DNA of 64,000 nucleotides. Source: Prevotella sp. (GTDB lineage Bacteria; Bacteroidota; Bacteroidia; Bacteroidales; Bacteroidaceae). Shown here in pieces: positions 15,839-23,430 of the stretch (positions are counted from its first letter, which is position 1; every line of letters begins with the position of its first letter). The DNA is taken from positions 1 to 64,000 of the forward strand of contig JAFUZD010000029.1 in assembly GCA_017476785.1 (NCBI GenBank). The letters are read 5' to 3'. The notes beneath the pieces are model-generated. The model was given only the letters and a program-made list of their open reading frames with translations, ran no database searches and had not been told where the DNA came from. Both the position numbers and the translations under genes were made by a program.

Positions 15839-17425
15839 CTACTTATCATAGGCGTGCAGCGGGTAGTCGGTAGTGAAGTGCAGTCCGCGGCACTCTTTGC
15901 GCTCCAATGCCCAGCGAGTGATGAGATAGCCCACGTTAATCATATTGCGCAGTTCGCAGATGTCGCGGCTGGCCTTCACACGCTTGAACAGGCGCTCCGT
16001 CTCCTCATAGAGCATATCCAGTCGGTCCCACGCGCGGTGCAGGCGCAGGTCGCTGCGCACGATGCCCACGTAGTTGGCCATTATCTGGTTCACCTCCTTC
16101 ACCGACTGCGTGATGAGCACCTTCTCCTCGTTGGTCATCGTGCCCTCGTCGTTCCATTCCGGCACGCGCTCGTTGAAGTCGAACAAGTCAACGTGCTCCA
16201 GCGAGTGGCGGGCGGCAGCGTCGGCATAGACCACAGCCTCAATGAGTGAGTTCGAGGCCAAGCGGTTGCCGCCGTGCAGTCCCGTGCACGAGCACTCGCC
16301 GATGGCATAGAGCCGCTCGATGGACGACTGTCCGTTCAGGTCCACTTTGATGCCGCCACACATATAGTGAGCCGCAGGGCGCACGGGGATATAGTCCGTC
16401 GTGATGTCGATGCCCATCTGCAAGCACTTGTGGTAGATATTGGGGAAGTGGCGGCGCGTCTCTTCGGCGGGTTTGTGGGTCACGTCGAGACATACGTGGT
16501 CGATGCCGTGAATCTTCATCTCTTTATCAATGGCGCGGGCCACGATGTCGCGCGGTGCCAGCGACAACCGCTCGTCGTACTTCTCCATAAAGCTCTCGCC
16601 GTTGGGCAGGCGCAGTATGCCGCCGTAGCCACGCATTGCCTCGGTGATGAGGAAGGCGGGGTGCGTCTCGTTGACATTGTGGAGCACCGTGGGGTGGAAC
16701 TGCACGAACTCCATATCGGCCACCGTGCCCTTTGCACGATAGACCATCGCGATGCCGTCGCCCGTGGCAATCACGGGGTTCGACGTCGTCTGATACACGG
16801 CACCGCAGCCACCCGTACAGATGACGGTGACCTTAGCCAGATAGGTGTCTACCTTCTGCGTGTCGGGGGCGAGCACATAGGCACCGTAGCACTGGATATG
16901 GGGCGAGCGTCGGGTGACGCGCGCACCGAGATGGTGCTGTGTGATGATTTCCACGGCAAAGTGGTCCTCCTTCACCGTGATGTCTGGGCAGCTGCGCACG
17001 GCCTCCATCAGCCCGCGCTGTATCTCGGCCCCCGTATCGTCGGCGTGGTGCAGGATGCGGAACTCGGAGTGTCCGCCCTCGCGGTGTAGGTCGAAGTCGC
17101 CGTTCTCCTTACGGTCGAAGTTGACTCCCCACTGCACCAGCTCCCTGATTTGCTCGGGCGCATTGCGCACCACCTGCTCCACGGCCGCGCGGTCGCTGAT
17201 GTAGTCGCCCGCTATCATCGTGTCTTCAATATGCTTTTCGAAGTTGTCTACCGCAAGGTTCGTCACACTGGCCACGCCGCCCTGAGCGAACGACGTGTTG
17301 GCCTCGTCGAGACTGGTCTTGCAGATCATACATACCGAGCCCTTCTTTGCGCGGGCTACCTTCAGCGCATAACTCATTCCGGCCACACCGGCACCGATGA
17401 TGAGGAAATCGTACTTATAAACCAT
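15839..17425 (-). CDS. nadB: L-aspartate oxidase
   Basis: This flavoprotein oxidises L-aspartate to iminoaspartate, the first step of de novo NAD synthesis. The product is 528 aa. It has the N-terminal FAD dinucleotide fold (FLIIGAGVAGMSYAL), the substrate-capping region (HREGGHSEFRILHHADDTG), the second FAD motif (ICTGGCGAVYQTTSNP), GECSCTGLHGGNRLASNSLIE and a C-terminal helical domain. I chose ATG 17425 because the more upstream in-frame ATG at 17455 overlaps the promoter element. nadA and nadC are not in the window. Confidence 0.95.
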   Translation of the reverse strand: MVYKYDFLIIGAGVAGMSYALKVARAKKGSVCMICKTSLDEANTSFAQGGVASVTNLAVDNFEKHIEDTMIAGDYISDRAAVEQVVRNAPEQIRELVQWGVNFDRKENGDFDLHREGGHSEFRILHHADDTGAEIQRGLMEAVRSCPDITVKEDHFAVEIITQHHLGARVTRRSPHIQCYGAYVLAPDTQKVDTYLAKVTVICTGGCGAVYQTTSNPVIATGDGIAMVYRAKGTVADMEFVQFHPTVLHNVNETHPAFLITEAMRGYGGILRLPNGESFMEKYDERLSLAPRDIVARAIDKEMKIHGIDHVCLDVTHKPAEETRRHFPNIYHKCLQMGIDITTDYIPVRPAAHYMCGGIKVDLNGQSSIERLYAIGECSCTGLHGGNRLASNSLIEAVVYADAAARHSLEHVDLFDFNERVPEWNDEGTMTNEEKVLITQSVKEVNQIMANYVGIVRSDLRLHRAWDRLDMLYEETERLFKRVKASRDICELRNMINVGYLITRWALERKECRGLHFTTDYPLHAYDK

Positions 17426-17452
17426 TCCGTTCTTGTTTGTCTTAGTTGACTG

Positions 17453-17460
17453 CAAAGGTA
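17453..17460 (-). promoter_or_regulatory. -7 element TACCTTTG of nadB
   Basis: This is an exact TAnnTTTG match, 27 bases upstream of the chosen nadB ATG. Confidence 0.65.
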
Positions 17461-17505
17461 CGAAATAATTAGTAATTAATAATGAGTAATTAGAAATTTA
17501 TTTCG

Positions 17506-17513
17506 TAACTTTG
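17506..17513 (+). promoter_or_regulatory. -7 element TAACTTTG of dacB
   Basis: This exact TAnnTTTG match ends 6 bases before the first dacB ATG, so the mRNA is predicted to be leaderless or nearly so. Confidence 0.65.
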
Positions 17514-17519
17514 CATCCA

Positions 17520-18881
17520 ATGATGAACAGACTGACGATATTTTTCCTGACGCTCCTGCTCTCTGCTCCGATGGCGGCACAGACAGAAGCGGACACACTG
17601 GCTACCGACACTGCGGAGGTGCGACTGCCCTACCCGCTGTGCATCCAGATGCGGCTCGACTCGCTGACGACGCACGCCGAACTGCTGCAGACCTCGCAGC
17701 TGGGACTGATGGTCTACGACCTCACGGCCGACTCGGCTATCTACCGACTGAATGAACGACAGCTGATGCGGCCGGCATCGACGATGAAGCTCGTCACGGC
17801 CATCACGGCACTCGACCTGCTGGGCGGCAACTACCGCCTACGCACGGAGCTGCGCCAACGCGGCACCATCGATGCCGACGGGACACTCCACGGCGACCTT
17901 ATATGCGTCGGCGGAATGGACCCTTGCTTCACAACCTCCGACCTCAACGCCTTCGTACAGGCCATACGCACGGCTGGCATCGACTCCATCAGCGGCCGCA
18001 TCATTGCCGACACCAGTATGAAGGAGGACGTACCCTACGGCGAAGGGTGGTGCTGGGATGACAAGAACCCCATCCTGTCGCCGCTGACCATCGGCCGCGA
18101 CACGGCATTTGTGAGCAGGCTAAGGGCGGCCTTGGAACCCACCCCCGACCCCTCCCGAAGGGAGGGGAGCTTAGTTTCCGCAAAGGGACCCACCCCCGAC
18201 CCCTCCCAAAGGGAGGGGAGTTTGGCTGCCGTAAAGGAACCCACCCCCAACCCCTCCCGAAGGGAGGTGAGTTTGGCTACCATAAAGGCTGAGACAAATC
18301 AAGCTCCCCTCCCTTCGGGAGGGGTTGGGGGTGGGTTTAACCTCGCCACCTGCACCCACACCATCGACCAGCTGCTGAGGCGGATGCTGAAGGAGAGCGA
18401 CAACTTCTATGCCGAGGCGCTGTTCTACCAGACGGCAGCCTCGCAGGGCAGCCGACCCGCTAAGGCTTCGCACGCACGTGCTGCTACCAAGCGTCTCATC
18501 AGCCGCATCGGGCTGGGCGGCCAGCCCTACCGCATAGCCGACGGCAGCGGGCTGTCGCTCTACAACTACGTATCGGCCGAGCTGGAGACGATGCTGCTGC
18601 GCTACGCGTGGCAGAAACCGGCCATCTACAGCCACCTCTACCCCGCCCTGCCCATAGCCGGCGTGGACGGCACGCTGAAGAAAAGGATGACGGGCACGGC
18701 AGCCGGCGGCAACGTACACGCCAAGACGGGCACGCTGACGGGGGTCATCTCGCTGGCAGGCTACTGCACGGCTGCCAACGGCCACCGCCTCTGCTTCGCC
18801 ATCATCAATCAGGGAGTAATGACAGGAAGCACGGCCCGCACGTTCCAAGACAGGCTTTGCCGCATCCTGTGCGAGCCCTGA
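17520..18881 (+). CDS. dacB: D-alanyl-D-alanine carboxypeptidase / PBP4 with in-frame repeat insertion
   Basis: This periplasmic serine carboxypeptidase/endopeptidase acts on peptidoglycan. The product is 453 aa, with a signal peptide (MNRLTIFFLTLLLSAPMAA-Q). The penicillin-binding motifs are S87-T-M-K, S293-D-N and K402-T-G. Between the first two motifs, residues about 206-274 (18136-18340) consist of TPDPSRREGS-type repeats encoded by GC-rich palindromic DNA. Those replace or interrupt the normal domain sequence but keep the frame. Either ATG 17520 or ATG 17523 could start translation. The motif set is intact, so the enzyme could still be active. Confidence 0.9.
   Translation: MMNRLTIFFLTLLLSAPMAAQTEADTLATDTAEVRLPYPLCIQMRLDSLTTHAELLQTSQLGLMVYDLTADSAIYRLNERQLMRPASTMKLVTAITALDLLGGNYRLRTELRQRGTIDADGTLHGDLICVGGMDPCFTTSDLNAFVQAIRTAGIDSISGRIIADTSMKEDVPYGEGWCWDDKNPILSPLTIGRDTAFVSRLRAALEPTPDPSRREGSLVSAKGPTPDPSQREGSLAAVKEPTPNPSRREVSLATIKAETNQAPLPSGGVGGGFNLATCTHTIDQLLRRMLKESDNFYAEALFYQTAASQGSRPAKASHARAATKRLISRIGLGGQPYRIADGSGLSLYNYVSAELETMLLRYAWQKPAIYSHLYPALPIAGVDGTLKKRMTGTAAGGNVHAKTGTLTGVISLAGYCTAANGHRLCFAIINQGVMTGSTARTFQDRLCRILCEP
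18136..18340. repeat. four copies of a GC-rich PSRREG-encoding repeat inside dacB
   Basis: Three direct copies (about 18136-18172, 18188-18222 and 18239-18273) and one inverted copy (about 18301-18338) share ACCCC.ACCCCTCCC.AAGGGAGG. Each contains the short palindrome CCTCCCGAAGGGAGG or a near variant, and the inverted copy can pair with the direct ones. All keep the dacB frame open. Confidence 0.9.
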
Positions 18882-18890
18882 CGAAATCAG

Positions 18891-18949
18891 ATTTTCGCGA
18901 GAATTTTCAGAATTCTCGCGAGAATTCCCGAAATTCTCGCGAAAATTTA
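18891..18949. repeat. CGCG iteron repeat, copy A (21-bp phased)
   Basis: This 59-bp element has CGCG centres at 18896, 18917 and 18938, exactly 21 bases apart, each inside an AATTYTCGCGARAATT-like palindrome. It lies 9 bases after the dacB stop and 13 bases before the MscS start. It matches copy B at 44886-44944 at 56 of 59 positions. Confidence 0.9.
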
Positions 18950-18962
18950 ATCTCAGAAAGCA

Positions 18963-20129
18963 ATGAATACATTCAAAAACGCCATCGGCCATCTGCTTGC
19001 GCAGGCCGGTCTGTCTGATCAAGTGATATCACCCGTGCGACTGGTCCTACTGGTAGCCCTCGCCATTGCGGCAGCCCTGCTGGCCGGATGGCTGTGCCGA
19101 CGCATCGTCATCCCACTGCTGCTCAAGCTGACGGCCAAGACCGAGGCCCGCTGGGACGACGTCGTCTTCAACCGCGACGTACTGCTGTCGGTATGCCGCA
19201 TTGTTCCCGCCATCGTCATCTGGGTGCTGCTGCCCGAAGTGTTCAATGAGCATCCTGCGGTGCACGAGCTGCTCAGCCGACTGACGGCCATCTACATCAC
19301 CGTTATGAGCGTGCGCGCCGCCATCACCTTTGCCGACTCGTTCCGGCTGCTCGAAGGCGAGCGGCGGTCGGCCCGGCAACAGTATCTCTACTCGTTCATC
19401 AGCGTGCTCAAGATTATCCTCATCTTCATCGCCGCCATCATCGTCGTAGGCATTGCCATCGATAAGGACCCCTCGTCGCTGCTGGCCGGTCTGGGAGCTG
19501 CCTCGGCCATCCTGATGCTGGCCTTCCAAGATACCATCAAAGGGCTGGTGGCAGGCGTGCGGCTGACGTCGAACGATATGCTGCATAAGGGCGACTGGAT
19601 TACCGTACCCTCGGCCGGAGCCAACGGCCGCGTGGAGGAGATATCGCTCACGATGGTGAAGGTGCGCAACTTCGACAACACCATCGTCAGCGTAACACCG
19701 CAGACGCTGGTCGACGGCTCGTTCCAGAACTGGCTCGGAATGGAGCAGTCCGACGGACGTAAGGTGAGCCGACGCATCTATTTCGACTTCCGCAACATCG
19801 GCATCATCGACGAAGAGACGCGCCGCCGGCTTGTAGAACGGGGCTACTATAAGGAAAGCGAAATCGGCAGCGAGGCCGTCAACCTGACGCTCTTCCGCGA
19901 GTACATAGAGCGCTGGATTGCTGCCCGCCCGGAGGTGAACGGCGATATGGTGGTGCTGGTCAGACAGGCTGAAGCCACGCAGGCCGGACTGGCCGTAGAG
20001 CTGAACTTCTGGCTGAAAGAAAAAGCCGGCGCGCCCTACGAACGGCAGGCGGCCGGCATTATGGAGTATGTGTTCGGGGTGACGCCCCAGTTCGGGCTGC
20101 GCATCTATCAGCAGTTCCCCGAGCAGTAA
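18963..20129 (+). CDS. MscS-family mechanosensitive ion channel
   Basis: The product is 388 aa. About four to five transmembrane helices precede an MscS beta-domain. TM3-like glycine/alanine packing is seen in LLAGLGAASAILMLAFQDTIKGLVAGVRL, ending in DMLHKGDWITV, with NTIVSVTPQTLV after it. This is the conserved region of YbdG/YnaI-type channels. It opens on hypo-osmotic stress to release solutes. It starts 82 bases after dacB, with the CGCG iteron in between. No separate promoter is evident, so it may be co-transcribed with dacB. Confidence 0.9.
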   Translation: MNTFKNAIGHLLAQAGLSDQVISPVRLVLLVALAIAAALLAGWLCRRIVIPLLLKLTAKTEARWDDVVFNRDVLLSVCRIVPAIVIWVLLPEVFNEHPAVHELLSRLTAIYITVMSVRAAITFADSFRLLEGERRSARQQYLYSFISVLKIILIFIAAIIVVGIAIDKDPSSLLAGLGAASAILMLAFQDTIKGLVAGVRLTSNDMLHKGDWITVPSAGANGRVEEISLTMVKVRNFDNTIVSVTPQTLVDGSFQNWLGMEQSDGRKVSRRIYFDFRNIGIIDEETRRRLVERGYYKESEIGSEAVNLTLFREYIERWIAARPEVNGDMVVLVRQAEATQAGLAVELNFWLKEKAGAPYERQAAGIMEYVFGVTPQFGLRIYQQFPEQ

Positions 20130-20169
20130 CGTTCGAAAGCCTCGCGATTTCACACTGCAAAGATATGAA

Positions 20170-20197
20170 GAAAGCGGCCTGTCACCAAGCCGCTTTC
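20170..20197. terminator. hairpin between MscS gene and yoeB
   Basis: A 9-bp GAAAGCGGC / GCCGCTTTC stem with a 10-base loop lies between converging genes. There is no T-run, so termination is uncertain. Confidence 0.35.
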
Positions 20198-20262
20198 GAC
20201 GAGTTTGCCCCCGTGTTTCGACGAGTTTATCCGTTTACCACAACCTCATCCCAAATACAAGA

Positions 20263-20538
20263 CTATTTGTCGCTATAATGTCCTCCCGCCTCAATTAACA
20301 GCACAACCAATTCGTTGTCGTAGATGTCATAGACGATGCGGTCGTGAGCAGAGAGACGTCTTGAATAGGTCACGTCACCGCCGCCCACCAACGGCTCGGG
20401 ATGACCGGTGCCTGTACGGGGATGCTGCTCCAGCTCCGGAAGCAGGTCACGGAGTTTTTTGAATGTTCTTGGGTTTGACTTTTTCCATTTCTTGATGACT
20501 TTCTGAGCAGCGAATGAATACGCGATGCTATAGCTCAT
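20263..20538 (-). CDS. yoeB: YoeB-family mRNA interferase toxin
   Basis: The product is a 91-residue RelE/ParE-superfamily toxin. The C-terminus GGHYSDK carries the catalytic His-Tyr pair of YoeB. The core TGHPEPLVG...YSRRLSAHDRIVYDI matches the GKPEPL...SRRITxEHRLVY core of E. coli YoeB, with Glu and Arg kept. The ATG at 20538 overlaps the antitoxin stop as ATGA, which decides this start over the in-frame upstream ATG at 20553. YoeB cleaves mRNA at the ribosomal A site when free of its antitoxin. Confidence 0.9.
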   Translation of the reverse strand: MSYSIAYSFAAQKVIKKWKKSNPRTFKKLRDLLPELEQHPRTGTGHPEPLVGGGDVTYSRRLSAHDRIVYDIYDNELVVLLIEAGGHYSDK

Positions 20539-20789
20539 AGTTCGTCCATCCATTTTTGTGCGGCTGAGGCACTTTCAAACTTCAGTGCCTTGCCCTCCCT
20601 GTATTCCCGGCGGGCCTGTTCCATTTTCGCAGCCAATGCTGGTGTAATTGCCAAGTCGTCATCACTCACGGCAATGATGGCATACATCTTCTTACTGCCT
20701 CTGTTGATAAAGACGTGTTCACCGGCATCGACACGGTCAAACGAATTGGCCATATTCTTCCTAAAATCTGTAAATGTCAATGATGTCAT
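20535..20789 (-). CDS. yefM: YefM/Phd-family antitoxin
   Basis: The product is an 84-residue antitoxin. The N-terminal DNA-binding Phd/YefM fold reads TFTDFRKNMANSFDRVDAGEHVFINRGSKK.YAIIAVSDDD, and the C-terminal tail would wrap the toxin. The family normally neutralises YoeB and represses its own promoter. The promoter element lies at 20811-20818. The gene overlaps yoeB by ATGA, the usual coupling. Confidence 0.88.
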   Translation of the reverse strand: MTSLTFTDFRKNMANSFDRVDAGEHVFINRGSKKMYAIIAVSDDDLAITPALAAKMEQARREYREGKALKFESASAAQKWMDEL

Positions 20790-20810
20790 AGTCGTTTCCT
20801 TAAACCGCCC

Positions 20811-20818
20811 CAAAGTTA
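20811..20818 (-). promoter_or_regulatory. -7 element TAACTTTG of yefM-yoeB
   Basis: This is an exact TAnnTTTG match, 21 bases upstream of the yefM ATG; autoregulation would act here. Confidence 0.55.
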
Positions 20819-20962
20819 AGCAATAAATCTGACCCCACAAAGGAATTTGTACTTTTTTATGTACAGAAATTAAAATCGGCCCTACTTGATGGAATTGCCA
20901 TTGACACAGCACGTGAACTTTCTGCCCCTCATACCGTTATGCCCGAGCGCGCAGGGTGTTGA

Positions 20963-23173
20963 CTATCTTCCCCGTATGATGCCGCCCACCTCATCGGTAT
21001 TCTCAATGGTGGCTGCGGCCTTCTTCACGCTGGCTTTCAACTTGCCGAAGCGGAAGCTGGCGGAGATTTGAAACTGCCGCCCGCTTTGTGCATTCACGTT
21101 GTCGCCCCAGCCGAGGATGTCGCCCTGCGTGGTGCGTGTGCGATAGTGGCCGTCTTTGGTGAATGGGCTCAGGGCAGACAGACGTACCGTCAGGCGGTCA
21201 TCGCTGAGGAAAGAGCGTTGGAGCGTGAAACCGTATCGCTGCCAAGAGCGGGCGTAAGCGTAAATATTCTCTGGACTGCGCCCCCAGTTGCCGAAGGTGT
21301 AAGCCGTTGCGGTGAGCTTCCACGGCAGGCGTTGCGAGAGGTAGGTGTAGTAGAACAGCGAAGTGGTGTGCTGCTTGAGGGCGGCCGCCGTGTTCTCGGC
21401 GTGGTTGTCGGTGAGGGTGGTGTTTACTACGATGGTGGTCTTGCCGAACGGTTTCCACTGCACATAGCCTTCCAACTGGTAGCGGTGCTGACGCAGCACG
21501 TTGCCGTAGGTATAATAGCGTCTGTCGCCCTCGGCATAGACGATAGAGCCGAGCGCATCGCTGTAATGGCGGTAGGCTGGAACGAGCTGGAGCGTGAGCC
21601 GCTGCCCAACGTACAGATAGGTGAGCGAAAGACCTTGCTCGCGTGCGCTGATCAAATGGGCATTACCGAACGACACCTGCTCTGCCGAACTTGACACGGC
21701 AGGATTCAGATAGGTGATGCCCGGACGGGTGATGCTGGTGGTGTAGCCGAGCTTGAGCGACTGGCGGTCGGTGAGCTGATACTTCACGCTGGCCTGCGGC
21801 ACCCAGTCGTTCAGATAGCGGTCGAAGTCAGTGCCTCGCGCATCGGGGTAATGTCCGCTCAGGTAACTGAACTCATAGCGCAGTCCGGCACGTGCCGACC
21901 ACTTGCCTTTGTTGAAGATATAGTCGGCATAGGCTGCGGCTATCTGCGTGGTGTGTTCAAACTCCGTCATATAAGAGGGATACATAGGTGGCTGATAGAA
22001 GTCCTGCCGGTTATGGCTGCTGTTGCGGCGGTCAATGAACTTCGCACCTACTTCCAGCTGATGCCCCTCGGCGAGCGGACGCAGATAGTCGGCTTGGAAG
22101 GTGTGCTCGGTAAACCGCTCGCGCTTATAGTTGAGGTAGCCCGTATAGTCGAAGGGGAAGTTGACCACGTTCATATAGTTGGTCTCCTGTTCGTCGTGCT
22201 GGCGCGTCAGTGCCAACATATAGGAGAGCGTGAACTTCTCGCCCCGCCGGCGGGTCTTGTGTTCGTAGTCCAGCCGTCCGTTCCACGAATGGTGGCTGTA
22301 ACCGGGCATCCAATAGCTGTCAGTGTAGCTGTAAAGGGCGTTGCCTGCCGCATCGTAGAACCGCACGTCGCCACCGCCCTGCACGTCGAGTTTGTAGAAG
22401 TAACCACCAAACGAGGCTGAGAGCAGGTTGAGCGAGTCTATCTCATAGCTGGCACTGATGTCGGCATACTGAATGTTGCCGGGGTTCGAGCCCGAGCCCG
22501 TCCAGTCGCTCTCATCGCTGGTCTGCACATACTTACGGTGCAGGCTGGCATCGTGCCGCGTCCCTTTCTTCGACATTCCGCCGTAGTAGTAGTCGGCTGA
22601 AAGAATCAGCTTGCCGAACTGCGTAGTGAGACTGGCACCGAGGTTGGAATGCTCCAGCGAGGTATAGCCGGCAGAGACCGACCCCGTAACGCCCTCCATA
22701 CGGCGCGTGTCCATCATCACGATGTTGAGGATGGCGTTTACGCCCTCGGCATCCTCGCGTGCGCCGGGGTCAGTAACCACCTCAATGCGCTTGACAGACG
22801 AGGCTGGCATAGCCCGGAGAATCTCCTTGGCATTCTTCGACAGGCTCGGGTCGAAGTGGCCGTTCTTGTAAATCTTGTAGCTGGCATTGCCTCGCACTAA
22901 GATGTTGTCCTCGCCATCCACCGTCACGAGCGGCACTTTGCGCAGCACGTCGAGCACGTTCTCCGTGCGCGCCGTCTCATCGGTCTGCACATCGTAGCCG
23001 ATGCGATCGATGTCTTGTTTGATTAACTGGCGTTGCCCCGTGACGGTCACGCCTTCCAGCAATCGCTCCCACGCCGTAGAGTCGTTCTGTACAGCGGTGG
23101 AGTCAACGGGTGTCTGCGCCTCTGCCGAGAGCACGACAACCGACAGCAAGAGCAAGTAATACCATCTTTTCAT
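20963..23173 (-). CDS. TonB-dependent receptor-like outer membrane beta-barrel protein
   Basis: The product is 736 aa with a signal peptide (MKRWYYLLLLSVVVLSAEA-Q). A short plug domain spans about residues 40-150 (GVTVTGQRQLIKQDIDRIGYDV, VLRKVPLVTVDGEDNILVRG, IEVVTDPGARED). The long beta-barrel ends in ISASFRFGK plus a 25-residue periplasmic tail. It lacks the usual N-terminal carboxypeptidase-like (CarbopepD_reg) domain seen in SusC proteins, and no SusD partner is adjacent, so it fits the outer membrane beta-barrel family rather than a polysaccharide utilisation locus. The ligand is unknown. Confidence 0.87.
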   Translation of the reverse strand: MKRWYYLLLLSVVVLSAEAQTPVDSTAVQNDSTAWERLLEGVTVTGQRQLIKQDIDRIGYDVQTDETARTENVLDVLRKVPLVTVDGEDNILVRGNASYKIYKNGHFDPSLSKNAKEILRAMPASSVKRIEVVTDPGAREDAEGVNAILNIVMMDTRRMEGVTGSVSAGYTSLEHSNLGASLTTQFGKLILSADYYYGGMSKKGTRHDASLHRKYVQTSDESDWTGSGSNPGNIQYADISASYEIDSLNLLSASFGGYFYKLDVQGGGDVRFYDAAGNALYSYTDSYWMPGYSHHSWNGRLDYEHKTRRRGEKFTLSYMLALTRQHDEQETNYMNVVNFPFDYTGYLNYKRERFTEHTFQADYLRPLAEGHQLEVGAKFIDRRNSSHNRQDFYQPPMYPSYMTEFEHTTQIAAAYADYIFNKGKWSARAGLRYEFSYLSGHYPDARGTDFDRYLNDWVPQASVKYQLTDRQSLKLGYTTSITRPGITYLNPAVSSSAEQVSFGNAHLISAREQGLSLTYLYVGQRLTLQLVPAYRHYSDALGSIVYAEGDRRYYTYGNVLRQHRYQLEGYVQWKPFGKTTIVVNTTLTDNHAENTAAALKQHTTSLFYYTYLSQRLPWKLTATAYTFGNWGRSPENIYAYARSWQRYGFTLQRSFLSDDRLTVRLSALSPFTKDGHYRTRTTQGDILGWGDNVNAQSGRQFQISASFRFGKLKASVKKAAATIENTDEVGGIIRGR

Positions 23174-23265
23174 TATCCTTATGGTGGGTTCTGCAAATCC
23201 TATTCCCGCATCCGTCAGGTCGAACCCTTTTGCCCGATTTCAGCCGTTCTGTCTTAATTCGGACA

Positions 23266-23273
23266 CAAAGTTA
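23266..23273 (-). promoter_or_regulatory. -7 element TAACTTTG of the outer membrane receptor gene
   Basis: This exact TAnnTTTG lies 92 bases upstream of the ATG, leaving a leader long enough for regulation. The 257-base gap (23174-23430) holds nothing else that I can support. Confidence 0.5.
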
Positions 23274-23430
23274 GCAAATTATTTCAGCAGCATAGCTACC
23301 CCCCCATTTTTAAATTTCCATAAACCATTTTTGGCTTCATTAACATTGCCGCACTCCTCATTCCCTTACGCACTTGCGGACGACATCTCTGAATTTGGAC
23401 AACGCGGAATAGATTGCCGACTGAACAGGG

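Larger units (their letters stand above)
17451..17515. repeat. mirrored promoter arms between nadB and dacB
   Basis: Arm 17451-17468 matches the reverse complement of arm 17498-17515 with one mismatch in 18. Each arm holds a TAnnTTTG element directed outward. The spacer is AT-rich and itself nearly self-complementary. Confidence 0.8.

Noticed and set aside
18136..18340. Possible CRISPR-like or insertion-sequence explanation for the dacB repeats.
   Set aside because: Spacers are not unique sequences of constant length, one copy is inverted, and there is no transposase or target-site duplication.
18171..19022. A minus-strand ORF of 283 codons across the dacB 3' half and the iteron.
   Set aside because: It is a shadow frame kept open by the PSRREG and CGCG repeats, which lack stops in several frames.
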